Shown here in pieces: positions 33,890 to 49,814 of a stretch of 64,000 nucleotides of DNA. The stretch lies in contig NC_037253.1 of the NCBI RefSeq assembly GCF_000002425.4, forward strand, positions 11,399,065 to 11,463,064. The letters are read 5' to 3'. Every line of letters begins with the position of its first letter. Within the stretch, counting starts at the first letter, position 1. Source of the DNA: Physcomitrium patens (lineage: Eukaryota; Streptophyta; Bryopsida; Funariales; Funariaceae). The notes under the pieces were generated by a model. The model was not told the DNA's origin. It saw only the letters and a program-made list of their open reading frames with translations, and made no database searches. A program made the translations under genes and the position numbers.

Positions 33890-34186
33890 GCCCCATTTAA
33901 TAACCAGGAGGGTTAAAGGCAGGCGGAGCATATGTGATTTTCCCCGTTCCGAGGCATCCGGGCTCGTCCACTGGCAATCCTCCGCCTTTTTCCACTTTCT
34001 TCGCTCGCTCTGTCTCTCTCCCTTCTCGCTGTTGGCTGTCTCGTGGCTTCTCTCTCTCACATGCCATTGCCGTCTCGCCAATTCCTTCCGATCTTTCCTT
34101 TGTTGTTTTCATCGTAGTACTGTAGATTTGATTCCTCTGTTCCTCAAGCAACCAGCCATCTGCTGTTCGCTCAACTCTAGAAACAG
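33890..34186 (+). promoter_or_regulatory. Likely promoter and first leader exon of the ZF-HD gene
   Basis: A TTTAATAA element near 33896 is followed by a strongly pyrimidine-rich, CTCT-containing leader (33980-34140). This ends in ACAG directly before GTAGTT at about 34186, a plausible 5' splice site. Such CT-rich leaders are common in plant genes. The distance to the start codon (about 1.5 kb) implies a long, probably intron-containing 5' UTR. Confidence 0.35.
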
Positions 34187-35682
34187 GTAGTTCTCCTTAA
34201 ATATTTGCAGTTCTGGGTTGCACGGTCTGGTTGAATGTCGGTGCTTTTGATCTGTTCTGTAATTGCCGTGGGTCCAAGAGAAGAATGTAGTTGGTTTCGA
34301 GAAGCGAGGATTTGGTGTAGCTCACGAGTGGAGGAGTGGGGGGGAGGGGTGAGTGTGCATGTGTAGGGTTTGTAATTGGTGCGGGGTGGATTTGAGGGTC
34401 AGGTCTTCAGAGTTTGAGGTTGGAGTGGAAGGGTAAGGAAAAGCTGCGTGGTGGCAACGGGCGGATATCAGAATCAGAGGGAGCTTACCTGTGTATGGCG
34501 TGGACTGTGGTCCTTTGAGCGGAGCAGGCGCCACCTTGCTCAGAAGACACTAAGAACCGCTTGCGGGCAAGCGTGCTATTTTGCAAGTCTTGAAGCAGTT
34601 CTACTTCAACGACTCTCCTGTGGTGTTAGGACGTGGAGGGTCCGCGACACTTCATCTCAATTGATCTGCATGTTCCATGCTTAGAAGTACGACAGACTCA
34701 GTTTCAAGACCTTAAGGTCTTATTGTACTGAAGTAACTGCGCCCAAGTAATGTAATGAGCTTCTCATGTTCGAAGTGTTGAGAGATATTGTTGAATTCTT
34801 GTCTCCAACTTGCGGCCACCTATTTTGAGCTAATATTTCTTCTCTACATCACAATTGTAGTCTACCTGTGCTTTTAGTCAAGGCTGAGCATAACCATATT
34901 GGAGAATGCTGCCAATCCTGCTTTCTCTTGTCTTGAGAAAGCTCCAAACCAGTGCTGTAACCTCAGCTAGAAGCTAAGACAAGCCTTGTAGTTTTTATAC
35001 GTGGATTGGTACTGAAGACGACTAACTTCAGGTACGTGGAAGGATTTAATTGAGTTTCTCCCGTCGTAAAACCCGGAGACTGTTTCGGCCTCTTCAGAGT
35101 AGCGGGATCGTCATAGATCGAAATTAGTCTTAGGCACTGTGGCCTCCCTGCTCTTTGTTTTCACTTGTCTCAGATTCAGGCACTAGTCCGTGTAGTGATA
35201 ATTTACTTGAACAAGTCGGAAGAAGTTTCACGGATCCAGTCGAAGCGAATTCCGGAGGAGTTGTAGTTGGCAGTCAGATATAGCTCCTCAGAGCTGAAAG
35301 CAAAAGCAAAAGAAAAAACAGAAAAGAAAAAGAAAAAGAAATCACACCAACAACAAAAAGAAATGTACAAGTCTTAGCTTTTATGAACCTGCGTGGCGCA
35401 GAAACACGAGGCTCCCTCTACTGGCATTGTTTTCTAACAGCTATTTGAACCAGGATAGTTAAACGTCTACACCAATCTTCCCACTCAACGAAAAAAGGAT
35501 TGTCGTCTGGTTCCAGTGCGGCTACTGCAAGGAGTTTGGTACTCAATCTTTGGCCGCCAACCTCAGCGATAAGGGTGTAACTACTACATAACTGATGCGG
35601 AGTCTCTATGGACTTATTGGAGGAAGCGAAGTTGAGGGGCTGATATGTGTCGTGAGTGCTAGAGGTGGAGGGGAGCCACGCT
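34187..35682 (+). other. Long leader/intron region of the ZF-HD gene
   Basis: No open frame with recognisable content. Acceptor-like sites occur at about 35031 (TAACTTCAG followed by GTACGT) and 35172 (TTGTCTCAG). Several short upstream ATGs would precede the main start if the region is exonic. A purine-rich AAAGAAAAAG block lies at 35296-35342. Confidence 0.35.
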
Positions 35683-36444
35683 ATGGAATCTCTGGTTTCC
35701 CATAAAATAGATTACACGCCGATGCCAATCACTGCTACCTTCGCTGGCCTTCATGAGTTCAGTAAGTTGAAGCTATTGAGTAGCACTGGAAACGGGGTCA
35801 CCACTATGGACGAACCATTGCTGTTAGAAGCGCCAAGTGTAAAAGCCAAGGCCAAGGTCATTAGATACAGAGAATGTAACAGAAACCATGCCATTACAAC
35901 TGGTGGATACGTTGTGGATGGCTGCGGTGAATTCATGCCTGGTGGGGAGGAAGGCACGGTTGCAGCCCTCAGATGCGCAGCTTGTGACTGTCACAGGAAT
36001 TTCCACAGGAAAGAAACTGAAGGAGAGACTAGCTGCGATTGCAAATACATCAATCGGAATGATCCAAGGAAGCGAGGGATGATGGTTCCAGGTGCACCGT
36101 CTCAGCCTGGTGGTCCTCAGCAGTTAGCGCTTCTTTCCCCAGCGCCGATCATGGGCCGGGTCACACCCGCGCCTTACATGCTAGCCCATGGACTAGTTGA
36201 CTCGGACGATGGCGATGGTGGCTTGAGCGGATCGCCGTCCACCATGAAGAAGAGATTCAGAACAAAGTTCACTAATGAACAGAAGGAGAAAATGGGTGTA
36301 TTTGCAGAAAAGTTAGGCTGGAAGATTCAGAAGCACGACGAGGCAGCCGTGCAAGAGTTTTGTGCTGAAGTGGGTGTAAAGCGCCATGTTCTGAAGGTGT
36401 GGATGCACAACAACAAGAACACCATCGGAAAGAAACCTGCATGA
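35683..36444 (+). CDS. Zinc-finger homeodomain (ZF-HD) transcription factor
   Basis: A single-exon frame encodes 253 residues from ATG at 35683; the open frame extends nine codons upstream but only from a GTG. Residues 60-110 form the ZF-HD dimerisation finger (YRECNRNHA, VDGCGEFMPGGEEG, CAACDCHRNFHRKE) with Cys/His at 65, 69, 81, 98, 101, 103, 104 and 108. Residues about 188-248 form the atypical plant homeodomain (KKRFRTKFTNEQKEKM, KLGWKIQKHDEAAV, VLKVWMHNNKNT). The linker is Pro/Gly-rich and acidic. These proteins are plant-specific nuclear factors that dimerise and bind ATTA-core sites; most are intronless, as here. The expected residues are present in both domains, so the gene looks functional. 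It differs from typical members in ITTGGYVV between the first His and second Cys. Orthology to a particular seed-plant ZHD cannot be fixed. Confidence 0.95.
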   Translation: MESLVSHKIDYTPMPITATFAGLHEFSKLKLLSSTGNGVTTMDEPLLLEAPSVKAKAKVIRYRECNRNHAITTGGYVVDGCGEFMPGGEEGTVAALRCAACDCHRNFHRKETEGETSCDCKYINRNDPRKRGMMVPGAPSQPGGPQQLALLSPAPIMGRVTPAPYMLAHGLVDSDDGDGGLSGSPSTMKKRFRTKFTNEQKEKMGVFAEKLGWKIQKHDEAAVQEFCAEVGVKRHVLKVWMHNNKNTIGKKPA

Positions 36445-39400
36445 ATCCTGTTAATTTTATTTAACAACCAGGCTTATTGTTTACTTCTGCTTCTTCTCAG
36501 TACCTGGTCCACTATTCAATGCAAGGCCGCCAATGTCGAATAACCGGGAAATCAGCTACACTAGAGGAGGCAGCTTGACACTTGTACGCTGATCTACCAA
36601 ATAAGGTTTTGTACCTGATTTTTTAGTTCAATTAGATCAACATCGTAGAATGGGTGAAGCGTAGCTCTCAACAAGAAAGCGAGGCGTGTGAAGCAGTGGG
36701 AAACAATATGACGCTAAGGAAATGTTAGAAGCCTCTCCACGAGTTGGTCAATTGTACAGCTTTCAGGTACTACTACTCTTTCTGTATAGTACAGTGACGG
36801 TGTTCAATGCGAGAGTACAAAAAGAAAGTGGAGGGAATGGAACGATTGTAGCCTGAACGAGAGATTGGTATCCCTAGCTCCTAAATTTATTTTCATAACC
36901 GCAGGACTTCCTCTCTCTATTTGGACAGATAAGCTCCTTGCCGCTAATGTACCGAGTCTGGAAGTCTATGGTATTAATGCATTTCATTTTTCTTTTTAAA
37001 TCACGGCGTTGTAGGCCTGAAATTGGTCGTAAATGGTCATGTATCAGAGGGTTAAGTACGTGGTTTCCATCGCTCCCAAGTCCAACTTATACTACAGGAA
37101 TTCCTCATTCCAATTCGTAATGTTTTGATTGGTGTTCTTCATGTCAAATAAATTTACAACTATATATCTTGAATAGTGCTGGATGTTGATCAGATCGTAT
37201 CACCTTTTCGGATGCTAATGGAAATGAAAGAACTATTCGACGGTATATGGATGGACTTTCCTGCCCAGATCCTAAATGCGCAGCAGCGCGTCGTCCCAGT
37301 TACCTTTCACTTAATCGAATCAGATTGTCTGCAGATGTCCAGATTGGTCTATCAATATTAAACATGCAGCACAAGAAAGCGAGATTTGCATTGAAGCATT
37401 TCGATTTCACGTAGTTCTACCGCAAACTAAATCCACAGCAGCAGTTTCGCTAGCTGTCGGTGAGCTCTACGGTGATCGAGTTCACGGTCAGTGTCCAAGG
37501 TACTACACGTTCTCTGCTGGGCACGTTGCTACATCGCATAACAAATCGACTGCCGATTTGTGACATTGCTCTAGGTTCGGGAAAGGACTCAAGAAACGAA
37601 CTCATGAAACAGTCAGCATCTCTTGGTACATGCCCATTCAGCTGATCTCATTTTTCGACCGCCAATGTACTGTTTACGCCGTCGATAATGATGCTCTATC
37701 GCTAATTACGACACTTTTCTGATTTGAGCTACTACTCAATGGTGACATCAGGCAGATGATCGGACGTTGACAGTGGAAACTGTAGCAGAATGTCACTGCA
37801 ACTCGTTCAATGTTCACTACATTATGCATGCATTCGAAATCTGGCATGGGTTGGAGCTTGCGTACTGCCAGTAAAAGTAATCTTATCTCAAAGACTTCGA
37901 CCTGGCATGTCCACTCTATGCTAGAAGATCTGTTTACGGACGTAGAGATTGCGATGTGAGACCATGATGGGCTCTGAACTGAACGTCCGTAAACTGCTCT
38001 GCATGAATCAGAATGTATTTTGGATGTCACCTTCGGGCAGGTGTTGTAATAAGGACCGGTTTCAAGAGGAGCAATGAGGGCTTACCACTATGATTAGACC
38101 CACTTAAACGGCCCATGGAATTCCAATAACAGGTATCATGCATTTCGGGGGGCAAATGTGCAGGATATTGTTTCCCATGCATAACCGTCTGTGGACGCTG
38201 CATCGGGAGTTTTCCTTCCCAAAAAATTACTGACTGACTTTTGGAAGTTTAGTGAGGTTATTCTGTCAAAGTTTTAAAAGTGAAATAACTTACAATGAAT
38301 GTGGGCATGTAGATTTACAATATACTTCAATTGGACGCGATTTCATTCGTGATTGTATCACTCGTCTTCAAAAACTATCAGTGACATTGCACTCCCTATA
38401 CATATAAGGAACAGCGATCACTATCACTGCATGTACTGGAACAGTTTCAGATGTGCTTAGAACTGTTCGAGGGTTGGCAAAATCCTACACACTCACCCTT
38501 TTTGGTTCTTCGACTGTGAGTCTTCATGCACTGGTTCTACGTGCGGCTTGAAATCCGAACTCCAGTTACCGAGTTTCCCATTGAAAACTTCTGACTTGAA
38601 GTGATGGTGAGAAATCATGTATATTTGTAGTTTTGGGTTAGGCGTTGCATGCGTAGATTTAAGGATGTGAAACAGCACCACAAGACTAACACGTTCCGTT
38701 TGTCAGAACAGGTAGAGCGCAAGAATGGTCGAAACGCTCGAGACCGGCAGGTTCTTCAGCCAGCCACTCCACAATATCACATGAATCTAGTTCAAACCCA
38801 TTTGATGCAATATACTTTTTTCCCCCCATGACCAAGTTACTACCCACTTAAAATATTTCTCCCAAGTACATGCAGACATGATAACTTGAGTTGTTGGGCA
38901 CTTCAGCCCATGCCGCGACCTACTCATTTCATCGTTTCCAACGGTCGAATAAGACCCTGAAAGGCTGATCAACTGGTTGACTTTGCACCGGCGCAGGATT
39001 CAAGAGTCTCACCGACTGCAAGCACTGTGAAAGATATTCAGGCCATAAGGCAGCTTGAGACCACGGTGCACCCAGAGCGATGCTCTTTCATGGTGCCACC
39101 GACATGATGACGCAGTTGATGCCAAATGACACCTCAGTGGACTGTGGATCTTGGTATCTTTCCCCAACAAGCAGTGCATGGAGTTCTTGAGAGTTGTGTG
39201 TGTGGATCTGCGCCCAGCAGTTGTTGGCAGATTTGTTGAGGGTTAATCAATGGCTGATTGATTCAAGGTCGCCAGTTGGTGCAACCAGACGGACTCTAAG
39301 CGCGAGGATCGCCACCAACCGCCACCTAATAGGAGACGTCTGTCAGAGAATGAGACTAGTAGAACATCGTGCGAGCACATTTACGGTACATAGCAGGGGC

Positions 39401-42200
39401 GTCGTTACAATGCTGGAAAAACATCTTACAACCTCCGGCCATCCTTATCAGATCAAATCTCGAGTGAACGTCCTCTTCCACGAACCCGATATGCAATTTG
39501 GATGTTAATTATCCTGCTCCTCATCTGCAAGTGGTTTTTTGAGTATGAATCCTGACGTCAATCTCCCGGCTTGCTGTTGGGAGATTGCAGCCTTTCAACG
39601 CTTGCAGATATGTCCGGCCTCCCTTGTCCTTTGATTCCTGTGACCTTCCTGCAACGGTGTGTCAGTACCATAGCAGCAGCAACTTCATAGCTCGGTCGCA
39701 TGCTGTCAAAAGCTTATGCTCCCAGGAGGTTAAAATGAATTACCAAGTTGTGTGATTTTTCTAGAGTTTCCCACATGACTGTGTAACCATTTTCCAGGTT
39801 TCATCTCAAGATTGCAGGGACTCCCCACAGAACAGTTGAACGATTCCATGTGCACAACCCCCTCCCTTTTGTTATGTGTTCATTCAAGGTCTTACGTATT
39901 TCAGCTGTAGACGTAAGTACTGTTAACATAAAGGAGGATTGTACTTCGAATCAAACACAGGAAACATTAAGAACCTTTATTGGCGGGATCAATTGCTGCA
40001 CATATCAGTAACCAGAGTTTTGTTTATTGTACTCCGAACCCGAAGTGTCCATCACCTTCAACATCGCCCCACGATCTGCACGTAAGTAAAAGCGGAGTTC
40101 TTAATGGGGTCGATTAGTTTTTATTAATAAGTGCTAAATATCATTAGACCCGATTAGATACAATCCGCCAAACGGCACCCTCTTCTTACCCATTCCGCTT
40201 TGAAGCACATGTGTGCAACTTTTTTCAACTGCAAGGAGAGCTGGCGGGGATTTCGAAGATCCTGAGCGAAGTGTTTCCTTAGTTTAACCTAACACAGACC
40301 GAACCAGCATGAACCGGTTTGATTCTGCAGAGGTACGCATTTGGTTGAGAGCTGAAGTCGTGCGCCGACAGCGTACGTATATTTCTTCACCCAACTAGTG
40401 CAGCAATTTACAGAGAGGGCTTGAATACAGCAGAAACAAGCGGCCGTATCCCTTCAAAGAACGGGAATGTTGCAACCCTTCCTCACGATTTGTAGACATA
40501 TTAAGGCAATCACGGAAGGGAAAAACCTTCACAACTTCCCCGGGTTCAGAGGAATCCACCCACTTGCGTTAATGGGGGCCATTGCTGACCCACATGGAGG
40601 GAAATATGGCTGGATTCGTCACCGCAATCCTGTGTGCGTTCCTCCACATTGACCTGTTCCCCGTGCAATGATACCTAAGTATATGATTCACCACAGTTTC
40701 CCAACGCTACTGGAGTCCATGAAGGCACTAAGATGGATCATACGCCATTGCTAGCAGAATACATGTCACCAGGTCGCAGGCCATAATAGCCACCAGGTCA
40801 CAGGCGAGGCGTATTGACCTGCATATGTGGTAATCTGAGACCCTGATTCAGCAGGCTTTGGCTTGTTCATCATCCTGGGCCTCTCCCCAGCCACCTGCAA
40901 CTGAAAGTCGGACGATAAGCATGTTTTGTCCTTGCTGGTTCTGCTGTTTCTGCTGCTGCTGCTGCTGCTGCAAGGAATCATCACTTGAGAGCATTGGCAG
41001 ATGCAATTCATCAGGTTGCAGGCAGAGGCAGACTGACCATGAATGCTCTAGTTAAGTATTCGGTGATGACGTTACCAGATGGTTGAACTCCACCACCACT
41101 ACCAGCAGTAGCATCAGCAGCAGCGATGGGGCTTGAGTGTACACACACCCAACTTAGCAAGCAGCCTTGTTGATGAGCTCCTCATCAATTTCCTCGTCTT
41201 GCTTGCCATCTGGGACAACTGCCTGTAAACTGCCTTTTACTTCATTTCTGATGCATGCCGCATATGTCACCATTAATGCCCTTGGCTGGACGGACCCCAG
41301 ACTCACTGCCAACCCTATACATTAATTCGTTGCATTGAATATCCCCAAGGTTGTAAGATTCTTGAAACATGATAAGATAATGTACATGCAGAAACCTTTG
41401 AGTTTTAAAATCTTCAAATTTTGTATGTTAGTTATTAAAAATTGAACTAAAATCAAAAAGGAAATTTCCAAAAACTGAAAGAAATCGAATTTACTCGTTT
41501 TCAAACGAATTACGTGGTCAAAATGACCATGGCCGCCTGTGCAACGTCATCATTCGCGTACTCTCGGAATTTGGAGTTAGATCTTATCCTTTTAAAAAAC
41601 TCTTCAAAACCCCATCTAAAGACCAGTTATCTCCTCCAATTTGAACGGGATTGCGGGTCAAATCCGCTCTAAAATGATCTTAGAAGTTTTTCGTCCCACC
41701 CTGAGACAGGTCTCTAATGTGTAATTGTTCTGGTTCAACATCCTTATCTGCCAAAACGTCTTCATCTACTTCCTAATGGCGTTTGCAAAGTCCCATAAAT
41801 GGTTTGCATGTTAGTTCTGAAGTTGCACATTCAAGTCATAACTTTCAACAAGTTGGCACAATCATTGCACAGCCTCAACAGAATTAAGCACAAAACTTTG
41901 TTCAGCTGCATAAATGATCAGTGCCAAGAGTGTAGGCCCACCACTAGTACTGTGATCACTCATCCAAAACTCTTCGCAGATGGGTACAATCTTTCGGCAG
42001 CATGCACAAATAGTCAATGCTGTTCGTAATTCTCTTCATATGCGTGTGAGCACAAACTGAAATCACACATCTTCTTTCGTACATGCACAATACAACGCTT
42101 ACAATTTTGCTGAATCGGCAGTCATGTCATTGGTCTTCCCTGGTTCTATTACTGAAATGATACCAAAAAGCCCTACTTGCTGGAACCTGCAACGTTACTC
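36445..42200. other. 5.7 kb without a recognised gene
   Basis: Balanced composition, short frames only; the longest are 118 codons (37674-38030, minus) and 104 codons (39194-39508, plus), and neither has a known motif. A perfect hairpin lies at 39559-39587 and a (CTG)n tract at about 40950-40970. The first several hundred bases should hold the ZF-HD 3' UTR. Non-coding transcripts are possible but not shown. Confidence 0.45.
39559..39587. other. Perfect 9-bp stem-loop
   Basis: CAATCTCCC at 39559-39567 pairs exactly with GGGAGATTG at 39579-39587 around an 11-base loop. Role unknown. Confidence 0.5.
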
Positions 42201-42242
42201 AATAATTCTATTCCCTGGTGATTGAGTAGCTACCAGCGCCTG

Positions 42243-42503
42243 TCATCCAATTTGATGAAAACCTTTCTTGGGAGGCCCGACAGCCATGATCACCTTCACA
42301 TTCGCCACACGCGCCCGTATTGGCCCAGTCTTGCACTTGTCCAGAATATGGTCCACTGCACTGGGCTTGCCGGAGAACACAGCCTCTACCGTGCCATCCT
42401 TGCAGTTTCGGACCCAGCCATTGAGACACAGCTTCGTAGCGTTCTCTATCGTCCACTTCCTGTAGAACACGCTTTGCACTTGGCCACTTATGATCACATG
42501 CAC
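42243..42503 (-). CDS. Acylphosphatase, terminal exon
   Basis: An 86-codon exon ends in TGA at 42243-42245. It holds nearly the whole acylphosphatase fold: IISGQVQSVFYRKW, then LNGWVRNCKDGTVEAVFSG, and GPIRARVANV towards the end. The catalytic pair, Arg in VFYRKW (residue 15 of the exon) and Asn in GWVRN (residue 33), is present with the family's 18-residue spacing. The enzyme hydrolyses acyl phosphates in the cytosol. One difference is Ser in place of the usual Gly in VQGV. The exon begins right after CCTGCAG, a good acceptor, so a short first exon with the start codon must lie further right on this strand; I could not identify it. Family members are about 90-100 residues, so only a few are missing. 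A processed or partly decayed copy cannot be excluded. Confidence 0.8.
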   Translation of the reverse strand: MHVIISGQVQSVFYRKWTIENATKLCLNGWVRNCKDGTVEAVFSGKPSAVDHILDKCKTGPIRARVANVKVIMAVGPPKKGFHQIG

Positions 42504-42700
42504 CTGCAGGAGCTACACCACATGCATTGCATCAGCCACAACAAGAGAATATCACTTATTCCGCCCACTGTAGATCTGTGCATTGCAGAAATTATTAAAT
42601 TAGTGTTATAATCATTCCAAAGCCTGCTTTAATTCAACACAGAAACTAAAATAAATATTGAACCTGGAGTAGCTGTAAGGAATCAGAAGAAACCGTTTTA

Positions 42701-43012
42701 TCAGTAATAAATGTAAAGTGAAGAGGAAAGGGTAGAAGAGTTCACATTTTTTGAGTTGCTGTTCCTGTCAGGGCCGCGAGACCTCATGCGGTGGTCGGAG
42801 CGACCCTTCATGTGACTGTCAGAACGAGCATCCAGGGAATTGTCACGACGGTCATAGTTCTCATGATGATCTGAGTGGAAAGAGGAATGTGAAGTAATGC
42901 GAGTGACTTCACGAGGCTGGCTGACAATGTTTCTATCTGTCCCAAAGTCACTGATCTGGCTATTATTCCTAGGCGGGAGTCTCGAACTGGGCGTGTTACG
43001 ATCGCTGTGGAT
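42701..43012 (-). pseudogene. Arg/Ser/Asp-rich coding remnant or orphan exon
   Basis: On the minus strand an open frame of 103 codons ends at TGA 42701-42703. It reads HSDRNTPSSRLPPRNN, then NYDRRDNSLDARSDS and MKGRSDHRMRSRGPDRN, a composition typical of nuclear RNA-processing proteins. There is no start codon. The frame opens after a TGA at 43034-43036, with CATAG just upstream as a possible acceptor. Further upstream (to about 43370) other frames give protein-like pieces such as HQQHAPPPSPKLDAQFRATSP, but they are separated by stops and frame changes. The simplest reading is the decayed 3' part of a gene; an expressed exon of an unrecognised gene is the alternative. Confidence 0.3.
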
Positions 43013-44600
43013 TCTATGACAGCATGAATTCTCTCAGGTGCTCATGGTTCCTCTTCCTCTCAATTGCAAAAGCTGTAACGGCTCCCTCAATTCCCTGTCA
43101 CAAATTCGCTCGGAATGTGACTCGGCTATTGAGCCATAAGGGATTGCGGGGATGTTCTCGTGTGAAGAGCTGGTTACACATTTCGTGAGACATGACCAAT
43201 ATGCAGGTGAGAAGAATCACGTGCCTTTTCACATACGAGTGGCGGCAACCACCAAAATGTCCGCTCGAACAGAAACATCACAGAAAGATGGAGATGTCGC
43301 TCGGAACTGAGCATCAAGCTTAGGACTTGGTGGTGGGGCGTGTTGCTGATGGAGCAGCTCTCATTTCACATCATGGTTTAGCCCTTTGAGAACACGTAAC
43401 TGTCCAACTGCAGACAACGTGCGGAACCGTGTAAATCTGCACAAATGATCTAAGGAATCTTAAATGCCTAGCAGCGAAAAAACTTCATACACAAAACTAC
43501 ACTAACACTACCTGTTCGATTCTTCGACCCCGAAATGCAGGGTAAATTTCCGTTATCATCACATGAAGTACGATCCAAAGAGCAAAACATTCAGACTACA
43601 CCCCCGCGTAGACGTGCAGAAACAGAATGTATCTGGCACATGTTTACTCATATATGTAGTTGCAGACTAAATTCCTGGCAGAAATATTGTTAAGCTTTAC
43701 ACTAAATCAGCTGGGTAAGGACTAGTTCGAGGAATTGAGATGCCTTGGCAGCAAGGGCAGCCTCTTAGATGTCCGATACTGGCAAATAATTACCAGTCAG
43801 AAAGGCCAGGTCCTGAGCTCGTAGCTCTCTCCATGTAAAATGAAGGTAGAAATTATATTCAATATATAACAGAAATAACAAAAATAAGTCACTTAAACGC
43901 CCAGGAAGCCTGAATCGGATTTTCATCTGAAGGAAAGTAACAACACTGACCACGATTTCAAAGAGTTCTATAAAGGAGTCCTTCAATCGCCCTCGTGTTG
44001 AGCACAAGCTGTCAAAGATGCCGAGACGATTTCCCTTCGCTCCAAATGCTTCTTAAAATATTAGTCGCACCTGTAGTTTCACTATCTACTGTTACAATGA
44101 ATAGTGATCTTTCTCGATTCACATCAGAAACGAGGAATTTACTGAACCTACAGCAAGTCCAGGAACGAGGAGATAGCAGTCATGTATGACGTTCAGCCAG
44201 GACAATGCCATGAACTAATTAACCACCTATGACCCTGCAACTCCAAGGGGAGAATCTAATCATATAGGAAGACTACCTAGCCCAAAATTCACCAACACAG
44301 GTTCGCCACTTAAGTCATTCATCTGGCACCAGGTTTTGAAGACCCACCTGTAATATATGCACAGAGTAAGATACATGCCCATATGTGCTATGTAAACAAA
44401 CTTATCCCGACTAAATTAAATCTATGACGTGTTGATAGGTAGCTCAAAGACCGAATATTCAACTAAGGGTTGATAAAACTTTGTGCACATCAGACATTAC
44501 AACATCAGACACCGCCGTAAATATTAATTTTGGATATAATTAATTCTTCTATGCGACAGTACAACAATCCAGAGAAAGAAACATAAGAACGGAACTTACT
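43013..44600. other. Intergenic DNA between the coding remnant and CK2 alpha
   Basis: Apart from the broken coding pieces up to about 43370, nothing is recognised. The part nearest 44600 should contain the CK2 alpha 3' UTR (minus strand). Confidence 0.4.
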
Positions 44601-44621
44601 TGAATATGGAATATATTTGTC

Positions 44622-48390
<3,769 letters not shown>

Positions 48391-49814
48391 AATTTAATCA
48401 TCTATAGGGAATAGCCACGTCACTTTTATATCTGTACACGCGGGCTCATACCGTTAGTGGTGTGAAGATCCCTTGACCAACGCCTATCCATGTTTCTATT
48501 CGTGGATTTTGCGAGTCTGGCGGTGTGAACCAAGAATCCACGACTGCAAAGTGGTTTTTTTCTGGACGGTTTCCGTTCACATTAGGTGGTAATTATGTGG
48601 GTCATATTGTAAACTACGTGAATAATTAATTTTTTTTTATAAACATGTGGTAACATTGGCTTGCCTTGGCTTTGGGATTTATTGATAAAGCGTGACGAGG
48701 TTGATAGCTTGAATCTGTGCATATGTCGCACTTTAGAAGTTAATAACTCAGCTTTGAAAAACTCAGCTTTGAAAAACATTTGTGACGATTTAATTCTCCT
48801 AACTTTCTAGAAGAAAATCTTGATGCTGTGGAACCTGCCCATGTAGAGGTATGTTTCCAATCCTTGAAGAGAGTTTCCGAAGCTTACGCTTACAAGAGTG
48901 GAGAAATATTTGTTCATATATGTTGAGTTTAAATAAATTAATAGGTTGTTGATAATATGGCTTATATCTATATAGCTGATATATAATTAACATCAATTAT
49001 AAAACATATCTTGTAATGGGAAAGGTAATGTAATGTATAATTTTTTGATGTTTGTAAGTCATCCAATTTATGTAAATCAAGTAATCATCAAATTATAAGA
49101 GATTTGATGTGTTTGAGATATTGTGTTATTCATTACAATCTCAAAAACCATCTATTTAAGTGAAGTATTTGGTTTTGAGTTTTTACAAATGGTTTTTAAT
49201 ATGTAGGATATTACTTTAAATCAAAGATAGTGTTTAATAGTGGTTGTGTGACAATAGGACAAGGTTTAAATATTTGGTAGGAATATACTATGGCTGTTTT
49301 GTTGAAATTAATCCTGTAGTATTTATTAATGTTTTGGATGCTTTTAATTGGTATTTGAAAGCAAGTAATTTTAATTTTTTGTAGCCAATATGATAGTTAT
49401 GCTTAATACAGATTTAATTTATTTAAAATTTAAGATTAAATTAAACAACATTTAGAGACAATGTATAATTTATATTGAACAAATAGAAAAAAAAATGAAA
49501 GAAAAAAACATATTATTCAAAAAGCAATGTTTGTAAGAAACTTAATCATGTTACATAGGTGTTAAAACAACTCATTTTTTTTATAATAACAATAATAATT
49601 TTAAGTATAGGCTTATATTTTATAAATTATTTCTTATAGTAAATAAAAAATATTTATTAATAAAATATTGTAAAGAACAAAATTGGTATTATGTGATTAT
49701 TTATCAATTGAAGAACAAAAAAACCTTCAAAGAATTCCATTAGGATTTGAAGTGTTTGTTATAATGCAATAAGTGAAATATGTGTAAAGTAATATCCTAC
49801 AAAATTTAAGAATA
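48391..49814. other. Increasingly AT-rich DNA, no gene seen
   Basis: Balanced to about 48560, then AT-rich with stops in every frame. No motif recognised. Confidence 0.5.

Noticed and set aside
33428..34081. 217-codon minus-strand open frame upstream of the ZF-HD gene
   Set aside because: It runs through a CT-rich leader whose complement forces Arg/Glu/Ser codons. No domain was recognised.
42222..42611. 129-codon plus-strand frame
   Set aside because: It is antisense to the acylphosphatase exon, whose catalytic residues and spacing are clear on the minus strand.
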